From Bacteroidota bacterium (GTDB lineage: Bacteria; Bacteroidota; Bacteroidia; 2-12-FULL-35-15), in NCBI GenBank assembly GCA_947449315.1, contig CANFRC010000012.1:1-64000 (forward strand): DNA of 64,000 bases. The letters are read 5' to 3'. The notes beneath the pieces were generated by a model, which saw only the letters and a program-made list of their open reading frames with translations, searched no databases and had not been told where the DNA came from. The position numbers and the translations under genes were made by a program. Shown here in pieces: positions 47,107 through 55,991 of the stretch; the stretch's first letter is position 1, and each line of letters starts with the position of its first letter.

Positions 47107-47886
47107 ATGGGTGGTAAAAAATGGAAAAGTTTCATGGCCAAATTGTATGGATTTGGTGCAGCAATCGTTATCGTTGGAGCGATGTTTAAAATTATGCACT
47201 GGCCTGGTGCAGGACCGATGCTTGTTGTTGGTCTATCTACAGAGGCCGTAATCTTCTTTTTCTCCGCGTTTGAGCCACCACATGAAGAGGTGGATTGGAG
47301 TTTGGTGTATCCTGAATTAGCAGGTATGCACGGTGAAGAAGGTGATCACGCAGGAATTGAAGACAAAGGTACCTTAACAGAACAATTAGATACAATGCTT
47401 GAAGATGCTAAGATTGGGCCGGAATTAATTGCTAGTCTTGGTGCAGGTATGCGCAGTCTTAGTGATCAAGCAGGAAAATTAAATAATATTACTGACGCTT
47501 CAGTCGCTACAAGTGATTATGTATCCAGTGTAAAGTCTGCATCTAAAAACGTAGATTCATTGTCAAATGCATATTCTAAAGCAGCTGAATCTTTGATGGG
47601 TCTTGCTGTTAGCGGTGATGATAGCTCAAATTTGGGTGATCAAATCAGCAAAGTAGCGAAAAATCTTTCTGCGTTGAATGCTTCATACGAATTGCAATTG
47701 CAAGGTTCTGGTGAGCATTTGAAAGCTACATCTAGATTCTACGGTGGACTTGAAGAATTGATGAAAAATCTTAACGACTCAGTAGATGATACTAAGAAGT
47801 ATAAAGATCAAATCTCTCAACTTTCTTCTAATTTAGAATCGTTGAATACAATTTACGGTAACATGCTTACCGCAATGAGAAAATAA
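47107..47886 (+). CDS. gldL: gliding motility/T9SS motor protein GldL
   Basis: A 259-residue inner-membrane protein of the proton-driven GldLM motor. Two transmembrane helices (about 9-28 and 34-56) contain FKIMHWPGAGPMLVVGLSTEAVIFFFSAFEP, with the membrane-embedded Glu (STEAV) expected to couple protons. The rest is a cytoplasmic coiled region with DQAGKLNNITDASVATSDYVSSVKSA. The stop codon is part of the first of two hairpins that separate it from gldM. Confidence 0.95.
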   Translation: MGGKKWKSFMAKLYGFGAAIVIVGAMFKIMHWPGAGPMLVVGLSTEAVIFFFSAFEPPHEEVDWSLVYPELAGMHGEEGDHAGIEDKGTLTEQLDTMLEDAKIGPELIASLGAGMRSLSDQAGKLNNITDASVATSDYVSSVKSASKNVDSLSNAYSKAAESLMGLAVSGDDSSNLGDQISKVAKNLSALNASYELQLQGSGEHLKATSRFYGGLEELMKNLNDSVDDTKKYKDQISQLSSNLESLNTIYGNMLTAMRK

Positions 47887-47904
47887 TAGTTCCTACGAAC
47901 TATT
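47885..47904 (+). other. intercistronic hairpin 1 (gldL-gldM)
   Basis: A perfect 8-bp stem AATAGTTC / GAACTATT with loop CTAC overlaps the gldL stop codon. It is not followed by a T run, so it is not a standard terminator. Confidence 0.7.
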
Positions 47905-47910
47905 AGGTTT

Positions 47911-47938
47911 CAATAATGGAGAGTAATCTCCATTATTG
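47911..47938 (+). other. intercistronic hairpin 2 (gldL-gldM)
   Basis: A perfect 12-bp stem CAATAATGGAGA / TCTCCATTATTG with tetraloop GTAA lies 6 bp after hairpin 1 and 43 bp before gldM. The following sequence lacks a T run. Confidence 0.8.
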
Positions 47939-47980
47939 CTCATTTAATTAATATTAATCTAAAAAAACTAATATAACAAT

Positions 47981-49609
47981 ATGTCAGGAGGCAAAGAAAC
48001 CCCAAGGCAGAAGATGATTGGTATGATGTACCTGGTGTTAACAGCACTTTTGGCGCTAAACGTATCAAAAGAGATTCTGAATGCCTTCGTTATCGTTGAG
48101 AGTGGTTTGAATAATACCAACGATAACTTCGATGGAAAAAATGGAGTATTATATTCCAAGTTTGAGAAGGCAATGGCTGATAATAAAGTGAAAACAGAAC
48201 CTTGGTACAAAAAGGCTTTGGAAGTAAAAAAATCGGCTGCTGAACTTTGTAAAATGGTTGATGATATCCGATCTGAATTATACTTAGAAGTTCAAAAGCT
48301 TCCTGATAAATCAGTGGCTGATACCTTTAAATTAGCGCAATTAGACAGTAAAGATAACTATGACATTCCTACCCATGCTTTACTAGGTGCAACACCTGAA
48401 GAGCCAGGTGCGGATGCAAAAATTATTCCTTTGAAAAAAGCGATAATTGCTTTCAGGCAAAAAATGATGGATATAGTTCCTGCGAAAGAAAAAGCTGGTC
48501 TTAAATTAGGTTTAAGTACAGAGGATGTATATTCACTTAATGATGAGAAAAAAGTTTCTTGGGAGTATAACAACTTTGACCATACCACTATGGCTGCTGA
48601 TATGTGTATTTTTGCAGGTATCAAAAATGACATTAAAAATGCAGAAAGTGATGTTGTTGGAATCTTGTTAAAAGCAATCACTGCAGAGGATTTTTCTTTT
48701 GATGCTGTAGAAGCAAAAGTGGTGGCAAATGCGAACTACGTAACTGCTGGTGAAGATTACACAGCAGACATATTTGTTTCGGCTCACAGTTCCACTCAAA
48801 ATCCTGAAATTGTTATTGGAAATGTTGATACAACTACAAAAGATGCTAAACTTGTTGGTACCGGAACACCAGTTCCTGTTACTGCGGGTGTCGGAAAATA
48901 TGTTGTTCATACAGGTTCTGAAGGAGATCAAGAGTATAGTGGTGTTATCAATGTGAAAGCACCGGACGGTTCTGTAAAACCATATCCATTTCATGGTAAA
49001 TATACAGTTGCTAAACCATCTATGGCAGTTTCTCCAACTAAAATGAATGTGTTTTATATTGGTGTAGACAATCCGGTAGATATTTCAGTGGCAGGAACTG
49101 CTCCAATGGATGTTTCTGCAACGTTGAGTGGCGGAAGCGGTACGATTAAGTCCTTAGGCGGCGGACACTACATTGTTAGCGTAAAGTCTGGTGATGCAAA
49201 AGGAATGATTAATGTGAACGTTTCTAAGAAAACAAAAGATGGTAATAAATCTGCTGGTCCTCCTATGGTTTTCCGTGTTAAAAAAGTACCAAGTCCTCAA
49301 GCTTCATTTGCTGGAGTGGTAGGTGATGGAAAAGTAAGTAAAGGAGAAATCATGAGTGCAGGTGGTGTGATTCCAAAATTGGAAGATTTCGTTTTCGATT
49401 TAAAATTCCCAGTAGTTTCTTGGAATATGTCTGTATTTGTGAATGGTGTATTCGTTGATTATACCGCTCAAGGTGCTAGTTGTACTGGAGCAATGAAGGA
49501 GATTATGGCTAAGGTGAAAACGGGTCAAAAAGTGTTGATCGAGGAAGTGAAGGTTCAGTGTCCTGATGGAGTTAGGAAAATTGTTGGTTGTGTTCTAAAA
49601 ATTAAATAA
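47981..49609 (+). CDS. gldM: gliding motility/T9SS motor protein GldM
   Basis: A 542-residue inner-membrane protein with one transmembrane helix (about 13-35, MIGMMYLVLTALLALNVSKEILNAF). A long periplasmic part built of one helical and three Ig-like domains follows. GldM dimers turn inside the GldL pentamer and reach the GldKN ring. Typical stretches are GGKETPRQKM at the start, VSPTKMNVFYIGVDNPVDISVAG and the C-terminal CPDGVRKIVGCVLKIK. gldN follows 20 bp later. Confidence 0.95.
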   Translation: MSGGKETPRQKMIGMMYLVLTALLALNVSKEILNAFVIVESGLNNTNDNFDGKNGVLYSKFEKAMADNKVKTEPWYKKALEVKKSAAELCKMVDDIRSELYLEVQKLPDKSVADTFKLAQLDSKDNYDIPTHALLGATPEEPGADAKIIPLKKAIIAFRQKMMDIVPAKEKAGLKLGLSTEDVYSLNDEKKVSWEYNNFDHTTMAADMCIFAGIKNDIKNAESDVVGILLKAITAEDFSFDAVEAKVVANANYVTAGEDYTADIFVSAHSSTQNPEIVIGNVDTTTKDAKLVGTGTPVPVTAGVGKYVVHTGSEGDQEYSGVINVKAPDGSVKPYPFHGKYTVAKPSMAVSPTKMNVFYIGVDNPVDISVAGTAPMDVSATLSGGSGTIKSLGGGHYIVSVKSGDAKGMINVNVSKKTKDGNKSAGPPMVFRVKKVPSPQASFAGVVGDGKVSKGEIMSAGGVIPKLEDFVFDLKFPVVSWNMSVFVNGVFVDYTAQGASCTGAMKEIMAKVKTGQKVLIEEVKVQCPDGVRKIVGCVLKIK

Positions 49610-49629
49610 CCATAATACGGAGGTATACC

Positions 49630-50502
49630 ATGCAAAAAATTAAAATTCTTTTATTAGTATCTTTTGTTGCTTTAGCAACAATTGATATCTATGGTCAGGA
49701 AGTAATGAGACCACCAAAATATCATGAAGATGGTGTGTACAAAAAAGAAAACACTCATTCAAGAAAACCTGTTTCTTATCCTACATTGCGTGAAGCAGAT
49801 GTTATGTGGAGTAAGCGAGTTTGGCGTACGATTGATTTGCGTGAAAAAATTAACTTCCCTTTGTATTATCCGGATGCTGAAATTGCGGATAGAAAAAGTT
49901 TATTTGATGTGATCATTGAGGCTGCAACCAAAACAGGAACAATCACTTGTTTTGCTCAACCTGCAACGGATGATGAATTTCATTACGACATGACGAAGAG
50001 TGAGGTAGAAGGCATGCTTGTTAAATGGGATTCAACTCATCAAACGGAAGATCCGAATAGTCCTGGAACAATGATAACAGCTCCAACAAAAAATGTGACT
50101 TCCACTGATAAGGTTTGGCAATATTGGATAAAAGAAGATTGGTTTTTTGATAAGCAGCGTTCTGTTTTAGATGTTCGTATCATTGGTTTATGTCCATTGA
50201 TTGAGAAGAAAACAGAGTCTGGTGAGTCAACAGGTGCTAGTACTCCTTTGTTCTGGATATACTTCCCTGATGCAAGACCTATCTTTGCAAATAATGAGGT
50301 GTACATGAGACATAATGATGCTGAGAGAAGAACGTTTGAAGATATTTTCTACAAAAGGATGTTCTCTAGTTATGTTCGAAAAGAAAGTAACGTTTATGAT
50401 AGAGGTATTTATGATTACAAAACAGGCTTAGACCAGTTGTTGGAATCTGAACGAGTAAAAAATGATATTTTTACTTTTGAGCACGACTTGTTTCATTTCT
50501 AA
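49630..50502 (+). CDS. gldN: gliding motility/T9SS ring protein GldN
   Basis: A 290-residue periplasmic protein with a cleavable signal (1-22, ending DIYGQ). It forms the GldK-GldN ring. Conserved parts are DVMWSKRVWRTIDLREKIN (about 57-75), the block LVKWDSTHQTEDPNSPGTMI, QYWIKEDWFFDKQRSVLDVRIIGLCPL and the C-terminal RRTFEDIFYKRMFSSYVRKESN. A good Shine-Dalgarno GGAGG lies 6 bp before the ATG. A shorter lipoprotein paralogue is encoded at 4541. Last gene of the operon, closed by a terminator. Confidence 0.95.
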   Translation: MQKIKILLLVSFVALATIDIYGQEVMRPPKYHEDGVYKKENTHSRKPVSYPTLREADVMWSKRVWRTIDLREKINFPLYYPDAEIADRKSLFDVIIEAATKTGTITCFAQPATDDEFHYDMTKSEVEGMLVKWDSTHQTEDPNSPGTMITAPTKNVTSTDKVWQYWIKEDWFFDKQRSVLDVRIIGLCPLIEKKTESGESTGASTPLFWIYFPDARPIFANNEVYMRHNDAERRTFEDIFYKRMFSSYVRKESNVYDRGIYDYKTGLDQLLESERVKNDIFTFEHDLFHF

Positions 50503-50518
50503 ACAAGAAACTATTTTT

Positions 50519-50554
50519 AAAATCCCCTTTATTTTAATAAAGGGGATTTTTTTT
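50519..50554 (+). terminator. terminator of the T9SS core operon
   Basis: A 15-bp perfect stem AAAATCCCCTTTATT / AATAAAGGGGATTTT with 2-nt loop and T8 starts 17 bp beyond the gldN stop. Confidence 0.92.
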
Positions 50555-50642
50555 GTTTTTATTTGTTCAACATTGTGAGTAAAATAATAAGGAACGAGTG
50601 AAAGTGATTTATCGCATTATGTAGTCATAAAAGCTGTTTGTT

Positions 50643-51302
50643 TTAATCACACGCTCTTCTTAAAAATAGATTTAATGGATACATGGATTTCATCACTTCA
50701 GAACATTTTTTTATAAAATCTTTAGAGAGCACTTCAGTATCTTTAAAAGAATGGATTATAATATAGCTTCTGTATTTTAGCAGTTCAATTTCTGGATGTG
50801 TTTTGTCATATCCTTTTGGAACCGTTTTTAATTTATCTTCTTCCGATAGTTTTCCGAATTGTTTTATGAAGTCTTTAGCCGATATGATCTTTTTAAATTC
50901 TTCAGGATGGTAGTCAATTTCCTGACGGATCGCATTAATTTGCGGAGACGGTGGTTGCCACATGCCCCCGGCAATAAATGATTCCCCCGGCTGAATCTGG
51001 ATATAGTAGCCGGCTGAAAAAGATTTTTTCCCTCCAGGAGAAAGTATCGCACCCAAATTGTTTTTATAGGGATCTTTATTCTTTGAAAAACGAACATCAC
51101 GGTTGATTCTGAAAATACAGTTTTTAGATTCTAGATCTTTTATGGAAGGATCAAACGTTGAAGTTGAAATTAAAACAGAATCTATGAATTCCTTGAAATT
51201 ATATTTAGCATGATCATAGTTATCACGGTTCTTTACAAACCAGTCCTTGTTATTGTTTTTGCTCAGATTCCGTAGGAATTCAAGTGTCGATTTTTCAATC
51301 AT
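50643..51302 (-). CDS. DUF2461 family protein
   Basis: A 219-residue cytoplasmic protein of the DUF2461/TIGR02453 family. Recognised stretches are STLEFLRNLSKNNNKDWFVKNRDNY at the start, RINRDVRFSKNKDPYKNNLGAIL (about 65-87), SAGYYIQIQPGESFIAGGMWQPP and KGYDKTHPEIELLKYRSY. The biochemical role of the family is not known to me. I take Met at 51302 since homologues start there; an in-frame Met four codons upstream (51314) is possible. It begins shortly after the AI-2E transporter gene stops and is probably cotranscribed. Confidence 0.85.
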   Translation of the reverse strand: MIEKSTLEFLRNLSKNNNKDWFVKNRDNYDHAKYNFKEFIDSVLISTSTFDPSIKDLESKNCIFRINRDVRFSKNKDPYKNNLGAILSPGGKKSFSAGYYIQIQPGESFIAGGMWQPPSPQINAIRQEIDYHPEEFKKIISAKDFIKQFGKLSEEDKLKTVPKGYDKTHPEIELLKYRSYIIIHSFKDTEVLSKDFIKKCSEVMKSMYPLNLFLRRACD

Positions 51303-51320
51303 GTGATGTTGCAATATTAA

Positions 51321-52430
51321 TTATTTTTTTTCTTCCAGTTTAGAGGTTAGTTTTTGTATTATTTTAAAATTATTTAAAAATTCTTTCGCAATAATTCTAA
51401 GAATAGTATAAACCGGAATAGCTACAATCATACCACCAATTCCGGCTAGGGTGCCTGCAATAAGAATGACAATAAATATTTCTAAAGGATGAGCCTTAAC
51501 AATGTTTGATATGACGAGAGGTTGAAAGACCATTGCATCCAATAATTGTATGATTAGAAAAGAGGTTGCTATTTTATATATTAGCGGAAGCAATTGCGTG
51601 TGAAAATCTAGTCCGATGTTAGCTGTAACACCTATTAAAATACCAAAGGTGGCTCCCATAAGCGGACCGACATAAGGAATTACATTTACTAGGCCAGCAA
51701 ACATGCCGATCAAAAGGGCGTTCCTTACTCCTAATAAGCTTAATGAAATTGTTGTTAGTGCAGCTACGAAAAGCATATCAAATAAAATGCCTATAAAATA
51801 GCGCGTTAGCAAACGTTTGGTGTCCCGCATAATATCTTTGATAGCTTCCGTATATTTAGGAGGAGTCAATAATAAAATAATATCATAAATCAAATGCTCG
51901 TCTTTCATAAAGAAGAAGGCCATAAATAGTATTGCAAATGTCCCTCCGAAAATACTCCCCGTAAAACTTAACATCCCCTTGGCATAAGAGGAAACATCTT
52001 GGAATCCAATGATAGAAGACAATTCAGCTGCTAGGATGTTTTCTAAGTTTTCGCCATTTCCATGACTGATTTGGTATTTTTGAAGCGTGTAATTTAAATT
52101 TGATAGAGGTTCTTTAAATGCCGTTAAAATGTCATTTGGGTTTATCTTTTCAATAATTTTTCCTTCTTCAATTAATAGAGGAATAAACATGGAGATAAGA
52201 AAAATTAATGCAAATAAAATTGTTAGCAGCGCCAAAAAAGCAGAAAACCCTTTTGGAAGTTTAAACTTTTTTATTTTTATAGAGGAGAAGAACCTTACGA
52301 GCGGCTGGCCAATCAACGAAATTATAATTGCAATGGAAACATAAATTACAATGGTTTTTAAATACCAAGCAGTTATACAAATTAGTGTGATTGCGAGTCC
52401 GATAAGTAGGTATTTAGGTTTAGATTGCAT
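51321..52430 (-). CDS. AI-2E family (PerM-like) membrane transporter
   Basis: A 369-residue inner-membrane protein with about eight helices in the AI-2E/TqsA/YdiK pattern. It has paired N-terminal helices, a periplasmic-type insertion (about 90-150) and C-terminal motifs GVRNALLIGMFAGLVNVIPYVGPLMGA and FQPLVISNIVKAHPLEIFIVILIAGTLAGIGGMIVAIP. Members export small solutes, and some act in Na+/H+ exchange; the substrate cannot be read from sequence. It is divergent from the hydrolase gene at 52510. Confidence 0.88.
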   Translation of the reverse strand: MQSKPKYLLIGLAITLICITAWYLKTIVIYVSIAIIISLIGQPLVRFFSSIKIKKFKLPKGFSAFLALLTILFALIFLISMFIPLLIEEGKIIEKINPNDILTAFKEPLSNLNYTLQKYQISHGNGENLENILAAELSSIIGFQDVSSYAKGMLSFTGSIFGGTFAILFMAFFFMKDEHLIYDIILLLTPPKYTEAIKDIMRDTKRLLTRYFIGILFDMLFVAALTTISLSLLGVRNALLIGMFAGLVNVIPYVGPLMGATFGILIGVTANIGLDFHTQLLPLIYKIATSFLIIQLLDAMVFQPLVISNIVKAHPLEIFIVILIAGTLAGIGGMIVAIPVYTILRIIAKEFLNNFKIIQKLTSKLEEKK

Positions 52431-52464
52431 GGTGGTAATTTATGTTATAAAGGTATAGATTAGA

Positions 52465-52495
52465 TTGTAATAAAAACTATTCTGCTGTATATTTG
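52465..52495 (+). promoter_or_regulatory. promoter TTG-N20-TATATTTG before the YdjM-like gene
   Basis: TTG at 52465-52467 and TATATTTG at 52488-52495 match the Bacteroidota promoter. The predicted start of transcription is only about 8 bp before the ATG at 52510, so the mRNA may be almost leaderless. Confidence 0.6.
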
Positions 52496-52509
52496 TCCAA
52501 TATTAGATT

Positions 52510-53520
52510 ATGGATTCACTTACTCATATTGTATTAGGGGCCGCTATTGGGGAAGCTGTGTTAGGGAAAAGGATCGGCAGAAAAGCCATGTTAATTGGAG
52601 CTCTGGCAGATACAATTCCTGATTTTGATGTCTTTGCTTCCCCCTGCTTCAGTGATGCTCAGCAGTTGTTAGTTCATCGTGGTATAACACATTCCTTCTT
52701 TTTCATTCTTTTAACGGCACCATTTTTTGGTTTTTTCTTAGGCAAATTGATGAAAACGACAGAAGTATCCTGGAAAAGGTACGCCTGGCTTTTTCTTCTT
52801 GGAATGCTAAGTCATATCTTGTTAGATTCAATGACAGCATATGGAACAGGATGGTTTGAACCATTCAGTTCATATAGGGTGGCATTTGATTCCATATTTG
52901 TTGCGGATCCATTTTATACATTACCTTTTTTAATTTGTGTGCTCATTGCTTTTGTCGCAAAAAATGGATCTTCCACTCGAACGAAATGGAATAATATAGG
53001 CTTATGGGTTAGTTGCTTATACCTCCTTTTTACAATAGCAAATAAGAACCATGTTCATTCAATTGTAAAGGAGTCTTTTTCAAAAAAAACAAATTTATCT
53101 GTTGATTTTGTTACTACACCAACGCCATTAAATAATTTTTTATGGATGTCATACGGAACAGATAAATCAGGCTATTGGTTCGGCTATTACTCTATTTTTG
53201 ATAAGAATAGGAATATTGAATTTTATCATATAAATAGAAAGGATTCATTGTTAAAGTCATTTGAAAATAATGAATCAATAAAAATTTTAAAGCAGTTCTC
53301 AAAAAATTATTATGTGATGTCGCAACATGATTCAACAATCTACTTTAATGATATTCGTTTTGGTCAATTAGGCGGCTGGAATGGACCTGATTCAGCTTTT
53401 GTTTTTTCTTTTAAGCTCAATAAGAATTCAGATAATTTTGCAGCGCTTAGTAGAACAAAGTTTAAAACATCTTTTTCTGATGCACTTGCATCATTAGTGA
53501 TTAGAATTAAAGGGAAATAA
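52510..53520 (+). CDS. membrane-bound metal-dependent hydrolase, YdjM family
   Basis: A 336-residue membrane protein of the YdjM/DUF457 family. The N-terminal MDSLTHIVLGAAIGEAVLGKRIGRKAMLIGALADTIPDFD and RGITHSFFF carry the His and Asp residues thought to bind metal. FLLGMLSHILLDSMTAYGTGWFEPFS is the second signature. About five membrane helices fill residues 1-180; the C-terminal ~140 residues are soluble. E. coli YdjM is LexA-regulated; no LexA-like site is evident here. Its stop is 5 bp from the convergent DUF983 gene. Confidence 0.88.
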   Translation: MDSLTHIVLGAAIGEAVLGKRIGRKAMLIGALADTIPDFDVFASPCFSDAQQLLVHRGITHSFFFILLTAPFFGFFLGKLMKTTEVSWKRYAWLFLLGMLSHILLDSMTAYGTGWFEPFSSYRVAFDSIFVADPFYTLPFLICVLIAFVAKNGSSTRTKWNNIGLWVSCLYLLFTIANKNHVHSIVKESFSKKTNLSVDFVTTPTPLNNFLWMSYGTDKSGYWFGYYSIFDKNRNIEFYHINRKDSLLKSFENNESIKILKQFSKNYYVMSQHDSTIYFNDIRFGQLGGWNGPDSAFVFSFKLNKNSDNFAALSRTKFKTSFSDALASLVIRIKGK

Positions 53521-53525
53521 GTAGG

Positions 53526-53906
53526 TTAATCCTTTTTAAATTGTTTGTATTTTACAAATATGTTGATGTATGCTAGCCTGGAGATTCTATAAAATACAGG
53601 CATTAGCAGTACTTGCAAAATTGCAAAAGTGATGATGAACAGCATGGTATCCAGATTAAAAAGGACGCATAGAAGAATAAATAAGCCAACCCCAAAAGCA
53701 ACTGTTAGTCCGTAACTAACATACATTGCACCATAATAAAACCCTATCTCAGGCTCAAATTGCGCATCGCAAACAGAACAGTGAAGATTCATTTTGTCGA
53801 ATTTTTTTAAATGATAAGGGTTGTTGTCCTCAAAAAAATTTCCTTCATGACAACGAGGACATTTGTTATTTAAAATGCTGAAAAGGCGAGTTTGGTTGAA
53901 CGACAT
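53526..53906 (-). CDS. DUF983 zinc-ribbon membrane protein
   Basis: A 126-residue protein: a zinc ribbon (NNKCPRCHEGNFF and LHCSVCDAQFEPEIGFYYGAMY) followed by two transmembrane helices (about 63-82 and 87-107). This is the DUF983 layout. The function is not established to me. On its minus-strand upstream side TAACTTTG (53935-53928) matches the -7 consensus. Confidence 0.85.
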   Translation of the reverse strand: MSFNQTRLFSILNNKCPRCHEGNFFEDNNPYHLKKFDKMNLHCSVCDAQFEPEIGFYYGAMYVSYGLTVAFGVGLFILLCVLFNLDTMLFIITFAILQVLLMPVFYRISRLAYINIFVKYKQFKKD

Positions 53907-54033
53907 AATAGTAGATTATTTGTTAAGCAAAGTTATGTTTTATTGAAATGTGAAACTAAAATATTAGGCGATTAATACGTATTTGAATACCAAATTTTGC
54001 CTGTTTTAAAGCAAAAGGAAGCTGAAATTTGAT

Positions 54034-54041
54034 TATATTTG
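54034..54041 (+). promoter_or_regulatory. candidate -7 box (TATATTTG) for the ABC-F gene
   Basis: A perfect TAnnTTTG octamer 18 bp before the ABC-F start; no TTTG at the -33 distance. Confidence 0.45.
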
Positions 54042-54059
54042 CAGCCTTAATTTTTTTAA

Positions 54060-55991
54060 ATGATCTCAGTAAATTCAGTTACAGTATCTTTTGGCGGCTA
54101 TGATTTGTTTGATAACGTAAGTTTTTTGGTAAATCCGAAAGATCGAATAGGGCTTGCGGGTAAAAATGGAGCAGGGAAGTCAACCATGTTAAAGCTATTG
54201 TCGGGCTTGCAGAATCCAACAAAAGGGGAAATCTCAAAACCAAATGATTTCAGAATAGGGTATTTGCCACAAGATATGATTCATCAGCATGGGCGAACTG
54301 TATTTGAAGAGACAGCTACAGCATTTGAAGAAATTCAAAAGTTAGAGGCTCGTTTAAATGTTGTTACCCACGAATTGGAAACGCGTACAGATTATGAAAG
54401 TGACGCGTACATGAATCTAATTACAGAATTAACGGACATTAATACGCGGCTTGACATTATTGGGGCAGCCAATAGAGAGGAAGAAATAGAGAAAATATTA
54501 AGAGGATTAGGTTTTGAACGAACAGATTTTCACCGTCAAACAGCTGAATTTAGTGGTGGCTGGAGAATGCGGATTGAATTAGCAAAAATTCTTTTACAGA
54601 AACCTGATATTTTATTGTTGGATGAACCTACCAATCACTTGGATATTGAATCTATTCAATGGTTGGAAGAAACTATGCAAACGTTTTCCGGTTCTGTGAT
54701 GTTAATTTCTCACGATAGGCAATTTTTGGATAATGTTACAACACGTACTATTGAAATTTCCAATCAGAAAATATACGACTACAAAACCAACTATTCGCGT
54801 TACTTGGTTTTGCGTCAAGAAAGAAAAGAACAACAAGAGAATGCTGCAAAAAATCAACAAAAAGTAATTGATCAGACCGAAGCGCTTATTGATAAATATC
54901 GCGCAAAGGCAAGTAAAGCAGCTTTTGCACAATCATTGATCAAGAAGTTGGACCGAATGGATATTGTTGAAGTTGACGAAAGTGATACGGCAGCAATGGC
55001 ATTTCGTTTTCCTCCGCCCGCTCTTTCAGGGAAAATTGTTGTTACAGTTGAAGATGCAGGAAAAGTGTATGGTGAAAAACGTATTTTTAAAAACGCCAAT
55101 TTTATTTTAGCTAAAGGTGAAAAAATCGCTCTAGTTGGAAGAAATGGCGAAGGAAAGAGTACGATGATGAAAATGATTGCTCAGCAAATTGATTACGAAG
55201 GAACTGTTCAATTAGGACACAATGTAATGATGGGCTATTTTGCGCAAGATCAAGCGGAAAAGTTGGATCCTAATAAAACTGTATTTGAAACTATTGATGA
55301 GCTTGCAGTGGGTGATGTTAGAAAACAAGTTCGCACCATGTTAGGCTCATTTCTGTTTGGTGGTGAAGATATTGATAAAAAAGTACGTGTATTAAGTGGA
55401 GGAGAGCGCGGGCGTTTAGCATTATGTAAATTGTTGCTTCAGCCATATAATCTATTGGTGTTGGATGAGCCAACGAATCATTTGGATATTCGAAGTAAAG
55501 AGGTTTTAAAAAAAGCCGTGCTTGCCTATGAAGGAACTGCAATTATAGTATCTCATGATAGAGATTTTTTAGCAGATTTAACGGAGAAAATGTATGAGTT
55601 CAGAAATGGCGAAGTTCGAGAGCATTTAGGAGGCATTAACGAGTTTATGGAAAAGTTGAAGATGTATCGTTTGGAAGAAATGAATACTTCTAAAAACCCT
55701 TTTCAAAAGGCAAAACCTGAAGTAGTAAAAGAAAAGCCAAAAGAAGATACTCAGAATGATGAGCGCTTAAAAGAATTGAAATTGATCAATAGTCAGATTA
55801 TGAAATCTGAAAAAGAGATCTCTCGTTTAGAAGTAGAAATAAAAGTTTTTGATGATAAACTCTCAGACCCTTCACACTACCAAATAGTCGTGAATGATAA
55901 AGAGGCATTTGCAAAGTATGAAGCATTGAAAAAAATGCTGGACATAGAAATGCAAAATTGGGAAACCTTACAAGCGAAGTTAGAAAAATAG
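54060..55991 (+). CDS. ABC-F family ATPase
   Basis: A 643-residue soluble protein with two ABC cassettes and no membrane domain. Cassette 1 has GLAGKNGAGKST (Walker A), FSGGWRMRIELAK (signature) and ILLLDEPTNHLD. The ABC-F linker (about 240-310) is rich in Gln and Lys. Cassette 2 has ALVGRNGEGKST, LSGGERGRLALCK and LLVLDEPTNHLD. A C-terminal coiled coil (about 565-643) resembles Uup/YheS-type members. ABC-F proteins act on ribosomes to relieve stalling. Its stop codon directly abuts the stop of the convergent ChaN-like gene with no intergenic base and no terminator. Confidence 0.93.
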   Translation: MISVNSVTVSFGGYDLFDNVSFLVNPKDRIGLAGKNGAGKSTMLKLLSGLQNPTKGEISKPNDFRIGYLPQDMIHQHGRTVFEETATAFEEIQKLEARLNVVTHELETRTDYESDAYMNLITELTDINTRLDIIGAANREEEIEKILRGLGFERTDFHRQTAEFSGGWRMRIELAKILLQKPDILLLDEPTNHLDIESIQWLEETMQTFSGSVMLISHDRQFLDNVTTRTIEISNQKIYDYKTNYSRYLVLRQERKEQQENAAKNQQKVIDQTEALIDKYRAKASKAAFAQSLIKKLDRMDIVEVDESDTAAMAFRFPPPALSGKIVVTVEDAGKVYGEKRIFKNANFILAKGEKIALVGRNGEGKSTMMKMIAQQIDYEGTVQLGHNVMMGYFAQDQAEKLDPNKTVFETIDELAVGDVRKQVRTMLGSFLFGGEDIDKKVRVLSGGERGRLALCKLLLQPYNLLVLDEPTNHLDIRSKEVLKKAVLAYEGTAIIVSHDRDFLADLTEKMYEFRNGEVREHLGGINEFMEKLKMYRLEEMNTSKNPFQKAKPEVVKEKPKEDTQNDERLKELKLINSQIMKSEKEISRLEVEIKVFDDKLSDPSHYQIVVNDKEAFAKYEALKKMLDIEMQNWETLQAKLEK

